Virus record (IMG/VR): IMGVR_UViG_3300021139_000071
Span: 1 to 32,750 of that record
From: a virus
Reading direction: 5' to 3' (one strand)
Length of the DNA stretch: 32,750 nt
Shown piece after piece: positions 1 through 6,650 of the stretch. The translations under genes and the position numbers were made by a program. Position 1 is the first letter of the stretch, and every line of letters starts with the position of its first letter. The notes under the pieces are model-generated. The model did no database searches and was not told the DNA's origin. It saw nothing but the letters and a program-made list of their open reading frames with translations.

Positions 1-622
1 TTTTTAATATTATAGGTTTATAATTTCCATTTAATTCCTCCATTCTATCAGCTATTATAGCAGCTGCACTTTTAGTCCTAGCTAAATATATCCTCTCAGG
101 ATGATAAGCTAATTTGGATTTTGTTTTGGGAGTTAATCCTATCCTCTTTATATTTGAAATATATCTAGAATCTGTCACATGATACAATATTTCTGGTACT
201 TCAGTTGTAACTTCTTCTCCATATTTTGGCTGTATTCTTAAATATACTTCTTCCGGTTGGTGATTGTTTATAAAGTCCCTAAATACAGAAGGATTATATC
301 TATTTTCAACAGTTGCTCTTGTTCCGTAATTGGATATATAATAACCTAAATTATTTATATTTTTTATTAAATTAGATAAATTTTGATTTACTATATTTCC
401 TGTAGTATAATTAGAGGTTTTTTCATCTGGGTATTCTAATACACAACTTATTATTAAATAACCGTCAGTAGAAACATAAATATAATCTATGATATCAGGG
501 TTATTCTTTTTTAATAGTTCTTTAGCTTTTTCAGGTTCAACTGTCTTAATTAAACCTTCATACAGTTCTCCTGTAAAGGGATCTCTAGCTGTTCCTTTTA
601 TCAAATCTATTAATTTAATCAT
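1..622 (-). CDS. Partial protein with ADP-ribosyltransferase/KptA-like C-terminal segment
   Basis: The gene starts at an ATG whose complement is at 620-622 and stays open to the left edge, giving 207 residues without a stop. Residues 1-140 form a region I do not recognise. From about residue 144 the segment EILYHVTDSRYISNIKRIGL is followed by YHPERIYLA (173-181). This layout, a 'YH-T' strand, an 'I..IGL.P' helix end and then a 'hYL' strand, is typical of the small ADP-ribosyltransferase fold, including KptA/Tpt1 RNA 2'-phosphotransferases and phage proteins resembling them. A TATAAATA octamer (minus strand) lies 3-10 nt before the ATG. The gene is last in a run of small genes that includes bS21. 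The catalytic set cannot be completed because the C-terminus lies outside the window, so transferase activity is inference. Confidence 0.6.
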   Translation of the reverse strand, partial: MIKLIDLIKGTARDPFTGELYEGLIKTVEPEKAKELLKKNNPDIIDYIYVSTDGYLIISCVLEYPDEKTSNYTTGNIVNQNLSNLIKNINNLGYYISNYGTRATVENRYNPSVFRDFINNHQPEEVYLRIQPKYGEEVTTEVPEILYHVTDSRYISNIKRIGLTPKTKSKLAYHPERIYLARTKSAAAIIADRMEELNGNYKPIILK

Positions 623-627
623 AGTAT

Positions 628-858
628 TTATAAATCGTTTACTATTTTTGAATGTTCTGCAGTTCCTGGGAATGCTATGAAATTAGGTTTTTGAGATACC
701 CTAGTTAAAGTATTTATAGTCTGTTCTTTATTTTTAGTATTTATGTGAACAGGTTCCCAAATAAATTCATCTTTTATATTAGGTTTACTTACAAGATAAT
801 ATAAACTGCCCTCACCTACTTCTTTTATTGCTTCATAATACTCTTCTGGAGAAGTCAT
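628..858 (-). CDS. Hypothetical protein, 76 aa
   Basis: This is a small, mildly acidic protein with no family I recognise. It starts at ATG (858) and opens with MTSPEEYYEAIKEVGEGSLY, a probable amphipathic helix, followed by a mixed alpha/beta-like stretch. There is no cysteine cluster, signal peptide or membrane segment. It ends 5 nt before the start of the partial ADP-ribosyltransferase-like gene and begins 1 nt after the end of the bS21 gene, so it is tightly packed in the same operon. The packing and protein-like composition support it as real. Its function is unknown. Confidence 0.6.
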   Translation of the reverse strand: MTSPEEYYEAIKEVGEGSLYYLVSKPNIKDEFIWEPVHINTKNKEQTINTLTRVSQKPNFIAFPGTAEHSKIVNDL

Positions 859-859
859 A

Positions 860-1057
860 TCATTTATTGTTGTTTTTGGTTATTATAGCTTGTTTATATT
901 TAGCTTTTTCTATCTCCATTCTTCTAGCAACTGAAGGTTTAACATATTCTTGTCTTTCCCTCAATTCTTTAACTATTCCTATTTTTAAATGCTTTGCTTT
1001 ATAAGCTTTTAGAGCCGCGTCTAGTGATTTATACTTACTTACATCTATTTTTATCAT
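860..1057 (-). CDS. rpsU: Phage-encoded 30S ribosomal protein bS21
   Basis: This 65-residue protein covers essentially the full length of bS21. The family landmarks are in order: a short N-terminal beta segment, SLDAALKAYKAKHLKIGIVK (11-30) matching the 'hd.ALr.yKrk..K.Gi...lR.R' helix, then LRERQEYVKPSVARR and a second basic helix (MEIEKAKYKQAI). The stretch 'YVKPSVxRRxExxKA.Y.Q' resembles Bacteroidota bS21 more than the proteobacterial form, which usually reads 'YEKPT..RKR'. bS21 sits on the 30S platform near the 3' end of 16S rRNA and affects mRNA selection. Phage copies are known to occur in environmental phages and are thought to replace the host protein on ribosomes. The sequence upstream of the ATG (AAAAGTAAATAAATAAT) has no Shine-Dalgarno motif. 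Identification is confident; the in vivo role is inference. Confidence 0.93.
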   Translation of the reverse strand: MIKIDVSKYKSLDAALKAYKAKHLKIGIVKELRERQEYVKPSVARRMEIEKAKYKQAIITKNNNK

Positions 1058-1062
1058 ATTAT

Positions 1063-1287
1063 TTATTTACTTTTCCAAGGGTTTCTTTTAAAAATATAAC
1101 TTACAAAATCCACATAGGGGATTAAATCAGAATCTCCATCAATTATTTGACCGTAAGAGTATCCTCTATACAAGAATACCTTAATACCAAATAATTTAGC
1201 TATTGACTTAACTATTTTTACTTTAGTATTTTCAAATTTATATTTTAACGAATTAAACGGGTCTTCTTTTTTTTTATCTTTTTCCAT
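1063..1287 (-). CDS. Hypothetical protein, 74 aa, overlapping the upstream gene
   Basis: This is a small basic protein of unknown family that begins MEKDKKKEDPF and ends NPWKSK. The middle part is hydrophobic/aromatic (FGIKVFLYRGYSYGQIIDG, about residues 33-51). Its ATG at 1287 lies inside the end of the 153-residue gene upstream, with a 43-nt overlap in the -1 frame. A nine-base A run (mRNA sense) falls in the overlap and contains an in-phase A AAA AAG slippery heptamer, so this frame could also be reached by a -1 shift to give a 214-residue fusion. Its own ATG has an A-rich leader (TTATTAAA) like other starts here, so independent initiation is equally possible. It ends 5 nt before the bS21 gene. 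Confidence 0.55.
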   Translation of the reverse strand: MEKDKKKEDPFNSLKYKFENTKVKIVKSIAKLFGIKVFLYRGYSYGQIIDGDSDLIPYVDFVSYIFKRNPWKSK

Positions 1288-1706
1288 TTTAATAATATTT
1301 TATTCCTAATAGGATAATACCACTCATATTTAATAAAATTAAATAATTTAAAATGATTATCTACATCCTTTTTAAATTCAAAAATATAATCTTGTAATTC
1401 CCTCATTTCTCTCCAAGTTGGAGGAGTTCTAGGAACTACTTGTTCTTTAAAGAGTAGTTTGATAGCCTCAATACTTTCTCTAAAAGGCAGATCTTTAGAA
1501 TATAAATCTTCTACTTCTTCTAATATTTTTTTAATTCCTTTAACTTCTATATCCCCGTAAGTCAAATAGTAGGAGGGGATATCACATATTTCAAAAGTTT
1601 GCTTATACTTTAAATCTTTTGAAGGATATTTAAATTCCATTTCTGAATCAATGGTAGAACTCCAAAAGGTGTACCATCTACTATTTGACCATCTTGAATA
1701 ACTCAT
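1245..1706 (-). CDS. Hypothetical protein, 153 aa, with Trp/Ser/Arg-rich N-terminus
   Basis: The protein opens with MSYSRWSNSRWYTFWSS, a short duplicated SRWSNSRW motif, and then has an alpha-helical charged body (KGIKKILEEVEDLYSKDLPF, EMRELQDYIFEFKKDVDNHF) and a strongly basic C-terminus (LLKWKKIKKKKTRLIR). No catalytic motif, signal peptide or membrane helix is seen. Its ATG overlaps the upstream stop in an ATGA arrangement (1706-1703), indicating translational coupling. Its last 43 nt overlap the next gene and include the A9 run described separately. The function is unknown. The coding call is well supported by length, the tight tiling of neighbours and composition. Confidence 0.65.
   Translation of the reverse strand: MSYSRWSNSRWYTFWSSTIDSEMEFKYPSKDLKYKQTFEICDIPSYYLTYGDIEVKGIKKILEEVEDLYSKDLPFRESIEAIKLLFKEQVVPRTPPTWREMRELQDYIFEFKKDVDNHFKLFNFIKYEWYYPIRNKILLKWKKIKKKKTRLIR
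1266..1272 (-). other. Candidate -1 slippery heptamer A AAA AAG
   Basis: On the mRNA strand the nine-A run at 1275-1267 is followed by G. In the upstream gene the codons read ATA AAA AAA AAG AAG, so A AAA AAG is exactly in the X XXY YYZ phase. The downstream 74-residue frame is the -1 frame. No clear downstream stem-loop or pseudoknot is visible and the downstream gene has its own ATG, so this is only a candidate. Confidence 0.3.
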
Positions 1707-1948
1707 CTTTGTTTTTCTTTTAGCTTAGAATGTTTTTCTGCTTTTTTACTCAAAGTTTTTTCTTTCTTTTCTTCTTCAATTTTTTTAGATTGAGCAGTTT
1801 CTATTGTTGTTCCTTTTTTGTACTCAGCCTTAGAAATATACATCCAGGATCCCAATCTTACTCTTTCTTCTGCGTCAAGGTCACTTAGCCTAGCCATGTC
1901 ACCAATGTGAACCGTTTTAGATTCTTTAATTGCTTTAATAGATTTCAT
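1703..1948 (-). CDS. Hypothetical protein, 81 aa, Lys-rich C-terminus
   Basis: The N-terminal half (KTVHIGDMARLSDLDAEERV followed by RLGSWMYISKAEYKK) looks like a small folded domain. The C-terminal half (from about residue 45) is a highly charged Lys/Glu helix rich in KK and EKK. No known family is recognised. Its stop overlaps the ATG of the 153-residue gene (ATGA), and it lies 20 nt downstream of the DUF5522-like gene, so it belongs to the same operon. The function is unknown; the lysine-rich tail is compatible with nucleic-acid or ribosome association, but that is inference only. Confidence 0.6.
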   Translation of the reverse strand: MKSIKAIKESKTVHIGDMARLSDLDAEERVRLGSWMYISKAEYKKGTTIETAQSKKIEEEKKEKTLSKKAEKHSKLKEKQR

Positions 1949-1968
1949 ATTAAATAAAGATACTAACT

Positions 1969-2157
1969 TTATTTTGAAATATCAAATTTACTTTGAAGTT
2001 TTTTAGTATTTTTTACGTGTCTTGGGTTATAAGGACAGTTTAAACACTGACATCCACAACAATATCCCCTTTCAATATGGAAAATGGGGAGAAATATTAC
2101 TCTCCCCTCTTCTAATTTATAATGAATGCCTTCAATAAAATCTCTTTTATTCTCCAT
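1969..2157 (-). CDS. DUF5522-like small cysteine-rich protein
   Basis: This 62-residue protein carries the signature FHIERGYCCGCQCLNCPY (about residues 26-43). DUF5522 proteins, common in Bacteroidota, have a segment of the form 'YH..RGYCCG..CRHCPY' after a '.G..VFT' strand. Here 'GRVIFLPIFHIERGYCCG' matches that order. Four cysteines are clustered (CCGCQC..C), a probable metal site, although the usual 'CRHCPY' reads 'CLNCPY'. The role of the family is not established. The gene lies between the Ntn-hydrolase gene and the small-gene run. A weak GGTGAG sequence sits 3 nt before its ATG, unlike most genes here. The likely origin is capture from a Bacteroidota host. Confidence 0.75.
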   Translation of the reverse strand: MENKRDFIEGIHYKLEEGRVIFLPIFHIERGYCCGCQCLNCPYNPRHVKNTKKLQSKFDISK

Positions 2158-2176
2158 AATCTCACCATATCCCTTC

Positions 2177-3034
2177 TTATCTTAATCTCTTATTTTCTTT
2201 ACCGTAGAATACTTTTATTTTAGGTTCATATCCTTTAGGAAGTTTATTTTTATAACCTTCAAATTCAGAATTTTCATCATCTAATCTAACATAAACTTCT
2301 TTTTTACCTAAGTTCATCATTATTTGACCTGTAGTAACCATACCAGAAGGATTATCTCTTCTATAAGGATTTAAAAAAGGATCTTTAGTATATTGCTTAG
2401 CTAAAGTAGGTAACACTTCAGAAGGTTTTGTTACTTTTTTTAGCTCTTTTTTAGCTATTTTCATCCTAGAAATAGAAGATTCTCTAGGTTTACCTTCAGT
2501 ATACCCCTCTTCTTTGTATACTATACCATGATTAGTCCTTACAGCTACTGCTCCTTTTTTAACCTTTCTAATTACTGGTAGATTTCTAGAAGTATGCTCT
2601 ATAATAAAAGCTTGTTTAGCATTTGCTACTATAGTCTCTCCTTTTATACCTTTGTTTTTAGGGTTTTTTCCAGGATAGGTTATAGCATCCCTTATTGCAT
2701 CTGATAATTTCTTACTCTTTAAAGATGCTCTTATTATAAAACCGTCTTTAGATAGAAATAATCCTTTAGCTTTACCATCTTCATCCTTTTTTCCTTCAGC
2801 TTCATCAGCTTTTACCATAAGGCAAGCATTTACTATTCCTATACCGTACTCATTCATACCTTCTGACCAGTCAGTTATAGTATCATGCCAATAAACTACC
2901 TCTACACCGTCTATCAATTCATGTATAATCTCCACTTTAGGATCATATTTACGATCTCTATTTTTAGCAATGATCATTTGACCATCAATTTCTAATGATG
3001 CTATTACACATTCTTGTAGTAAAGTATTTTTCAT
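2177..3034 (-). CDS. Ntn-hydrolase of the choloylglycine hydrolase/acyltransferase (AAT-like) type
   Basis: This 285-residue protein has the layout of linear-amide C-N hydrolases (penicillin V acylase, bile-salt hydrolase and acid-ceramidase-like relatives). A candidate nucleophile Cys9 lies in ECVIASLEIDGQMIIAKNRD, where the family has 'C(T/S)...G....RN.D'. NEYGIGIVNACLM corresponds to the 'NE.Gl..s' strand, and VRTNHGIV to the conserved 'RTNH' segment, followed by SSISRM as in the 'S..R' helix. In this superfamily the cysteine becomes the N-terminal nucleophile after removal of preceding residues; here eight residues would have to be removed, compared with only Met in bile-salt hydrolases. 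The substrate is unknown and could be an N-acyl amino compound, lipid or peptidoglycan-derived amide. A copy of the 12-mer motif lies 4 nt upstream of the ATG. Confidence 0.8.
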   Translation of the reverse strand: MKNTLLQECVIASLEIDGQMIIAKNRDRKYDPKVEIIHELIDGVEVVYWHDTITDWSEGMNEYGIGIVNACLMVKADEAEGKKDEDGKAKGLFLSKDGFIIRASLKSKKLSDAIRDAITYPGKNPKNKGIKGETIVANAKQAFIIEHTSRNLPVIRKVKKGAVAVRTNHGIVYKEEGYTEGKPRESSISRMKIAKKELKKVTKPSEVLPTLAKQYTKDPFLNPYRRDNPSGMVTTGQIMMNLGKKEVYVRLDDENSEFEGYKNKLPKGYEPKIKVFYGKENKRLR

Positions 3035-3038
3035 ATAG

Positions 3039-3050
3039 TAATAAATAGTT
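3039..3050 (-). promoter_or_regulatory. Conserved 12-mer AACTATTTATTA (copy 1)
   Basis: This is an exact copy, on the coding strand, of the 12-mer also found at 24336, 29397 and 29999. It lies in the 21-nt gap after the ribonucleotide reductase gene, only 4 nt before the ATG of the Ntn-hydrolase gene. As a promoter it would give an almost leaderless mRNA; the three other exact copies lie 19 nt from their starts. Confidence 0.45.
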
Positions 3051-3055
3051 GATTA

Positions 3056-4912
3056 TTAAACAATAACACAATTATTGCCTGCACAAGCAAGTTCTGCAGT
3101 GTGTGCCGTATTATCATCCATTTCTACTATTCTAGATAAATCAACATCATTTAAAACCTTCATCATAGACTCATATTGATTTTTTGTACAATCTTCAAAA
3201 GGAGCTTGTTTATATGTGCCTGAATCGTAAGGTAATACTGATAATCCATTATATGATTTTCTATTTTCCCACATCCATTTTCCTACTTCCTCCCATTCTT
3301 CTTCCTTAATAGAGACTGTTGCTGATATATTATTAGTGTTTTGACCTGATTTATGTCCAGGTTTTACCCAATTCTTATAAAAGTGTTTAACTCTTTCTAG
3401 TAATTCTATAGGAGATTCATATCTTAAAATAGAATTTTCAGGAGATTTTTGAGGAATAGATATTACAGCCGTATCATGGGGTCTAAAATACTCATCTTCT
3501 ACTAATTCTGGATGATATATTGATAAATAAGTGTATATGGCCTCATTTTTACTTACTCTTATCCTTCTTATATAATAATCATTATGCCAAGCGTGTATTC
3601 CGGAAGAAGTGCCTAAAACTAAAGAGGAGGTTCCAGAAGGTTTTATTGTTGTAGCTCTAGCGGCAGGATTTATTCCTATTAATCTAGCTATTTTTTCATT
3701 CTCTTCTTTTACTATTTGAGAAGCTTCATTTAAATCTAATTTACCTGCTACTCCCGATCCTATACCGGTCATACCTACCCCTATTAGAGCATCTTTTTCT
3801 GTGGTTTTTTGCCATATAGGTCTTAAATAATGGAAATTAGTATAACTAGCTTGTAAAGTACCTATTAAAGCTGCAGATTTTACTCTTTTATTTAAATCTT
3901 CTTGAGATTTTACATTAGACACATTCACTTCACATAGATTACAAAATTGGAAAGGTCTTAAACTAATCTCACAGCATGGGTTTGTCCCCCAATCTTTATC
4001 ATTTGATAAATATAATCCAGGCTCTCCTGCTCCACTAGCTTTTATTTTATCCCAAAGTTCAAAAAAGAAATCTTCTGTTACTCTATTTCTTAATAAAACT
4101 GCAGAATTATTAGATCTTCCTCTTTGAGGATTTAATTCCCACCAAGCTCCCGATTTAGAAGATATCATCTGATCATCATCAGCACTAAATAAACAGATTA
4201 GAGCTGCTCTACGGATGCCTCCTGCCAGTACTGCATCTGCTATATGGCATATAATATCATATACTTCTATAGGAGATAATTTTTCACCATCTTCTTTTAA
4301 ATTTAAAACTCCATCTATCTTTAACAAGCATTCTTTTAAGGGTTGAGGTCCGGGTGCCTTCCCTCCAGAGGTTAATAATCTCATACCTTTTTGTCTTATA
4401 TCTGAAAAATCAAAACTTATAGTAGGTCCTCCCGTAAAGTAAGATTTAATTAGCATTTTAATTGCATCAGACCATCCTTCTATACTATCTCCTATTAAAT
4501 ATCTTTTATGTTTTTTTAAATTAGATTTACGTATTTCAGGTAATTTATCTACATGATGCTTTTGTACTGAAAAACCAACTCCAGTACCACTAAGTAAAAG
4601 AAACATAGTTTCATTAAAAGCCCTTATATCATCTATGGGCAGGTAAGAACAATTATATATTCTTGTGGGATTTATTTCTATAGGTCTTCCTGCAAATTGC
4701 ATAGACCTCATAGAAGGTAATATCTCTCTATCATATACCAGCTTATAAGCTTCTCTAATTTCATATTCTAAATCAGGAAACTTTTTTAGGTGCATTTCCA
4801 TATTTCTAGTTACTAATTCTTCCCAAGTTTCCCTTCTTTCTAATTCAGGAAGATACTTAGCATATTTCATGTAAACTGTTACATCACTTAAAATTTTTTG
4901 AGAGATATCCAT
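3056..4912 (-). CDS. nrdJ: Adenosylcobalamin-dependent ribonucleoside-triphosphate reductase (class II, monomeric)
   Basis: This enzyme reduces ribonucleotides to deoxyribonucleotides for phage DNA synthesis using a B12-derived radical. The cysteine set of the Lactobacillus leichmannii-type enzyme is complete. Cys88 is in RIYNCSYLP. NPCCEISL (311-318) supplies the radical Cys313 and acid Glu315. Cys324 follows at +11, the same spacing as C408/C419 in the reference enzyme. The C-terminal pair is Cys610-x4-Cys615 (CAGNNC). LLLSGTGVGFSVQ (105-117) is the family glycine loop. At 618 residues it is about 120 shorter than the classic 739-residue enzyme. It depends on host or environmental cobalamin. 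It follows a weak terminator-like hairpin that separates it from the gene upstream. Confidence 0.93.
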   Translation of the reverse strand: MDISQKILSDVTVYMKYAKYLPELERRETWEELVTRNMEMHLKKFPDLEYEIREAYKLVYDREILPSMRSMQFAGRPIEINPTRIYNCSYLPIDDIRAFNETMFLLLSGTGVGFSVQKHHVDKLPEIRKSNLKKHKRYLIGDSIEGWSDAIKMLIKSYFTGGPTISFDFSDIRQKGMRLLTSGGKAPGPQPLKECLLKIDGVLNLKEDGEKLSPIEVYDIICHIADAVLAGGIRRAALICLFSADDDQMISSKSGAWWELNPQRGRSNNSAVLLRNRVTEDFFFELWDKIKASGAGEPGLYLSNDKDWGTNPCCEISLRPFQFCNLCEVNVSNVKSQEDLNKRVKSAALIGTLQASYTNFHYLRPIWQKTTEKDALIGVGMTGIGSGVAGKLDLNEASQIVKEENEKIARLIGINPAARATTIKPSGTSSLVLGTSSGIHAWHNDYYIRRIRVSKNEAIYTYLSIYHPELVEDEYFRPHDTAVISIPQKSPENSILRYESPIELLERVKHFYKNWVKPGHKSGQNTNNISATVSIKEEEWEEVGKWMWENRKSYNGLSVLPYDSGTYKQAPFEDCTKNQYESMMKVLNDVDLSRIVEMDDNTAHTAELACAGNNCVIV

Positions 4913-4935
4913 GTTATTTTTTAATTTTTAAAAAT

Positions 4936-4957
4936 AGAATTCCAATCTAAGGAATTT
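4936..4957 (-). terminator. Weak terminator-like hairpin upstream of nrdJ
   Basis: On the minus strand AATTCC (4956-4951) pairs with GGAATT (4943-4938) across a 7-nt loop, and CTATTTTTAAA follows. The stem is short with only two G-C pairs, so it is a weak candidate. It lies downstream of the 75-residue gene and before nrdJ, in a 90-nt gap that is otherwise A/T-rich. Confidence 0.35.
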
Positions 4958-5001
4958 CTTACTTAGTTAACGTATAAATAAATTTATTTTATTAGATTAT
5001 T

Positions 5002-5229
5002 TTAGAGTTCTCCTCCCTGATTAACAATATTTTGTAATTGTTGTTGATAGGTTATTTGTCCAGGTTTAGGTCTGAGATTATAATTAGTATCCGAAAGATA
5101 GTCACTAACTAAATCATTAGTAACTGAAGTATTCTTTTCTGATACAATGGTATTTATACCATTATTTATTTGAGAAGCTTTTGGAGCGTAAATATCTCCG
5201 TTTTTTTGAAATAAACCTAAGAGACTCAT
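5002..5229 (-). CDS. Hypothetical protein, 75 aa
   Basis: This small polar protein starts MSLLGLFQKNGDIYAPKASQ and has a Gln/Asn-rich C-terminal part (ITYQQQLQNIVNQGGEL). There are no cysteines, membrane segment or recognised motif. It lies 32 nt downstream of the helicase gene, with a TATTTATTA-like sequence in that gap, and is followed by a weak hairpin, so it may be a separate short transcript or the end of the replication operon. The Gln-rich, Thr/Ser-rich composition resembles phage structural proteins, but no function can be assigned. Confidence 0.5.
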   Translation of the reverse strand: MSLLGLFQKNGDIYAPKASQINNGINTIVSEKNTSVTNDLVSDYLSDTNYNLRPKPGQITYQQQLQNIVNQGGEL

Positions 5230-5261
5230 ATTTTAATTTGTTTTTGTTATAATAAATACTA

Positions 5262-6650
5262 TCACATATTCATTTTGAATAATGATTTTTGTAAAAAACT
5301 CATATCTTCAGAAGTAATTGCATTATTAGTAGATTTATTAGGTTTTGAGTAACTACTATCATTGTCTAAAGACCATTCTAAATCAGAAATTTGTATATTT
5401 CCGTTTTTAGTATTTATGCTAGCAACGTAAGTTTTACCGTCAGGTCCAAATCTATTTTTCATAACTGTAATCCTGCCTTCATCATTAGCTTTATCCTCAT
5501 CTTTACGTGAAATACCTAATCCAAAATCTGCAATAGCTATTTTTTCATAAGATCCAGCAATTTTATCTGCTTGAGTTTTATTATCTTGAGCTGCAGACCT
5601 ATTTAATTGAGATGCTGACCAAATTGGAATACCTAATTCTTGTGCCATGCCTCTAGCTGCTGCGTAGATATCATCCAATTCTTCTTTTCTCTCATGGTAA
5701 TTTCTATCGTTTCTTAACAAATCCAAGTAATCTATTACAATTACATCAGGTGTCTTATTACCTAAGGTTATAGATCTTTGTATGTGAGCATGTATACTTG
5801 CTATTGAAGCTTTTTTCATAGGATATTCTTTAATTATAAGCTTACCTTTTAATTTACTCACTGCTTCATCTACCTCTTCTCTCCTATCTGCTAAATCTCT
5901 AACATCTATACCGGTAAATAGGGAATCAAATCTTTTTCCTACGTAATATTCAGGTAATTCTAATGTATAATAATAAGCAGTAAAACCCTCTCTCGCTGCT
6001 GCTGCAGCTATATTCACTAAAAACCAACTTTTACCTGATCCAGGTCCTCCAAATACTAATCCCAACTCCCCCTTACCTAAACCTCCTAATAATAAATCAT
6101 TTATAACTTCCCAAGGAGTAGGTATTTCTTTTCTTTCTGCTTGTTGATATCTTACCTCTGTATCTTTATCATATTCATGGCCTATATCTCTTCCTTCTCC
6201 TATTCTTCCTAGACTTTTAGACATAGACTCTATAGTTTTCAAGTCTCCTAACTCTAAATATTGAATAGAATTATGAATAAATTTTTTATAGTGTTGGAAC
6301 TTACAAAAATCTAAAAATTCCTTTTCTAGAAAATCTCTATCTTCTACTTGAAGTTCATCTTTTAAGATTTTCTTAACTTCTAAAAGTTGAAAAGCTATTG
6401 CTTCAGAAAGAGCGTCATTTTCTACTTTCTTTAACTCTATTTTTAGAACTTCTAAAGTAGGAGGTATTTTATAAGTTTTATAGTAGTTTATAATTTTATC
6501 TACAATCCATTTATCAGCAGGATTATCAAAAAAATCAGATTCTATTATGTCATAAATTGTAAGAAGAAACTCCCTATTATTCATTAAAGAAGTTATAATT
6601 TTTATTTGAAATCCCTTTCCGTAGGATTCTAATCTATCTAAAACTGTCAT
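5262..6650 (-). CDS. 41: Replicative DNA helicase, DnaB/T4 gp41-like
   Basis: This is a hexameric 5'-3' helicase that unwinds DNA at the phage fork. At 462 residues it is close to T4 gp41 (475). The N-terminal domain (1-160) is helical. The RecA-like domain begins at about 178 with PTPWEVINDLLLGGLGKGEL. Walker A is GGPGSGKS (201-208), Walker B is VIVIDYLDLL (303-312), and the later WSASQLNRSA matches the DnaB H3 'sensor' segment. The C-terminal tail (SYSKPNKSTNNAITSEDM) is polar and may contact partners. The ATG overlaps the upstream nuclease stop (ATGA, 6650-6647), implying coupled translation. No separate primase gene is visible in the window. Confidence 0.92.
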   Translation of the reverse strand: MTVLDRLESYGKGFQIKIITSLMNNREFLLTIYDIIESDFFDNPADKWIVDKIINYYKTYKIPPTLEVLKIELKKVENDALSEAIAFQLLEVKKILKDELQVEDRDFLEKEFLDFCKFQHYKKFIHNSIQYLELGDLKTIESMSKSLGRIGEGRDIGHEYDKDTEVRYQQAERKEIPTPWEVINDLLLGGLGKGELGLVFGGPGSGKSWFLVNIAAAAAREGFTAYYYTLELPEYYVGKRFDSLFTGIDVRDLADRREEVDEAVSKLKGKLIIKEYPMKKASIASIHAHIQRSITLGNKTPDVIVIDYLDLLRNDRNYHERKEELDDIYAAARGMAQELGIPIWSASQLNRSAAQDNKTQADKIAGSYEKIAIADFGLGISRKDEDKANDEGRITVMKNRFGPDGKTYVASINTKNGNIQISDLEWSLDNDSSYSKPNKSTNNAITSEDMSFLQKSLFKMNM

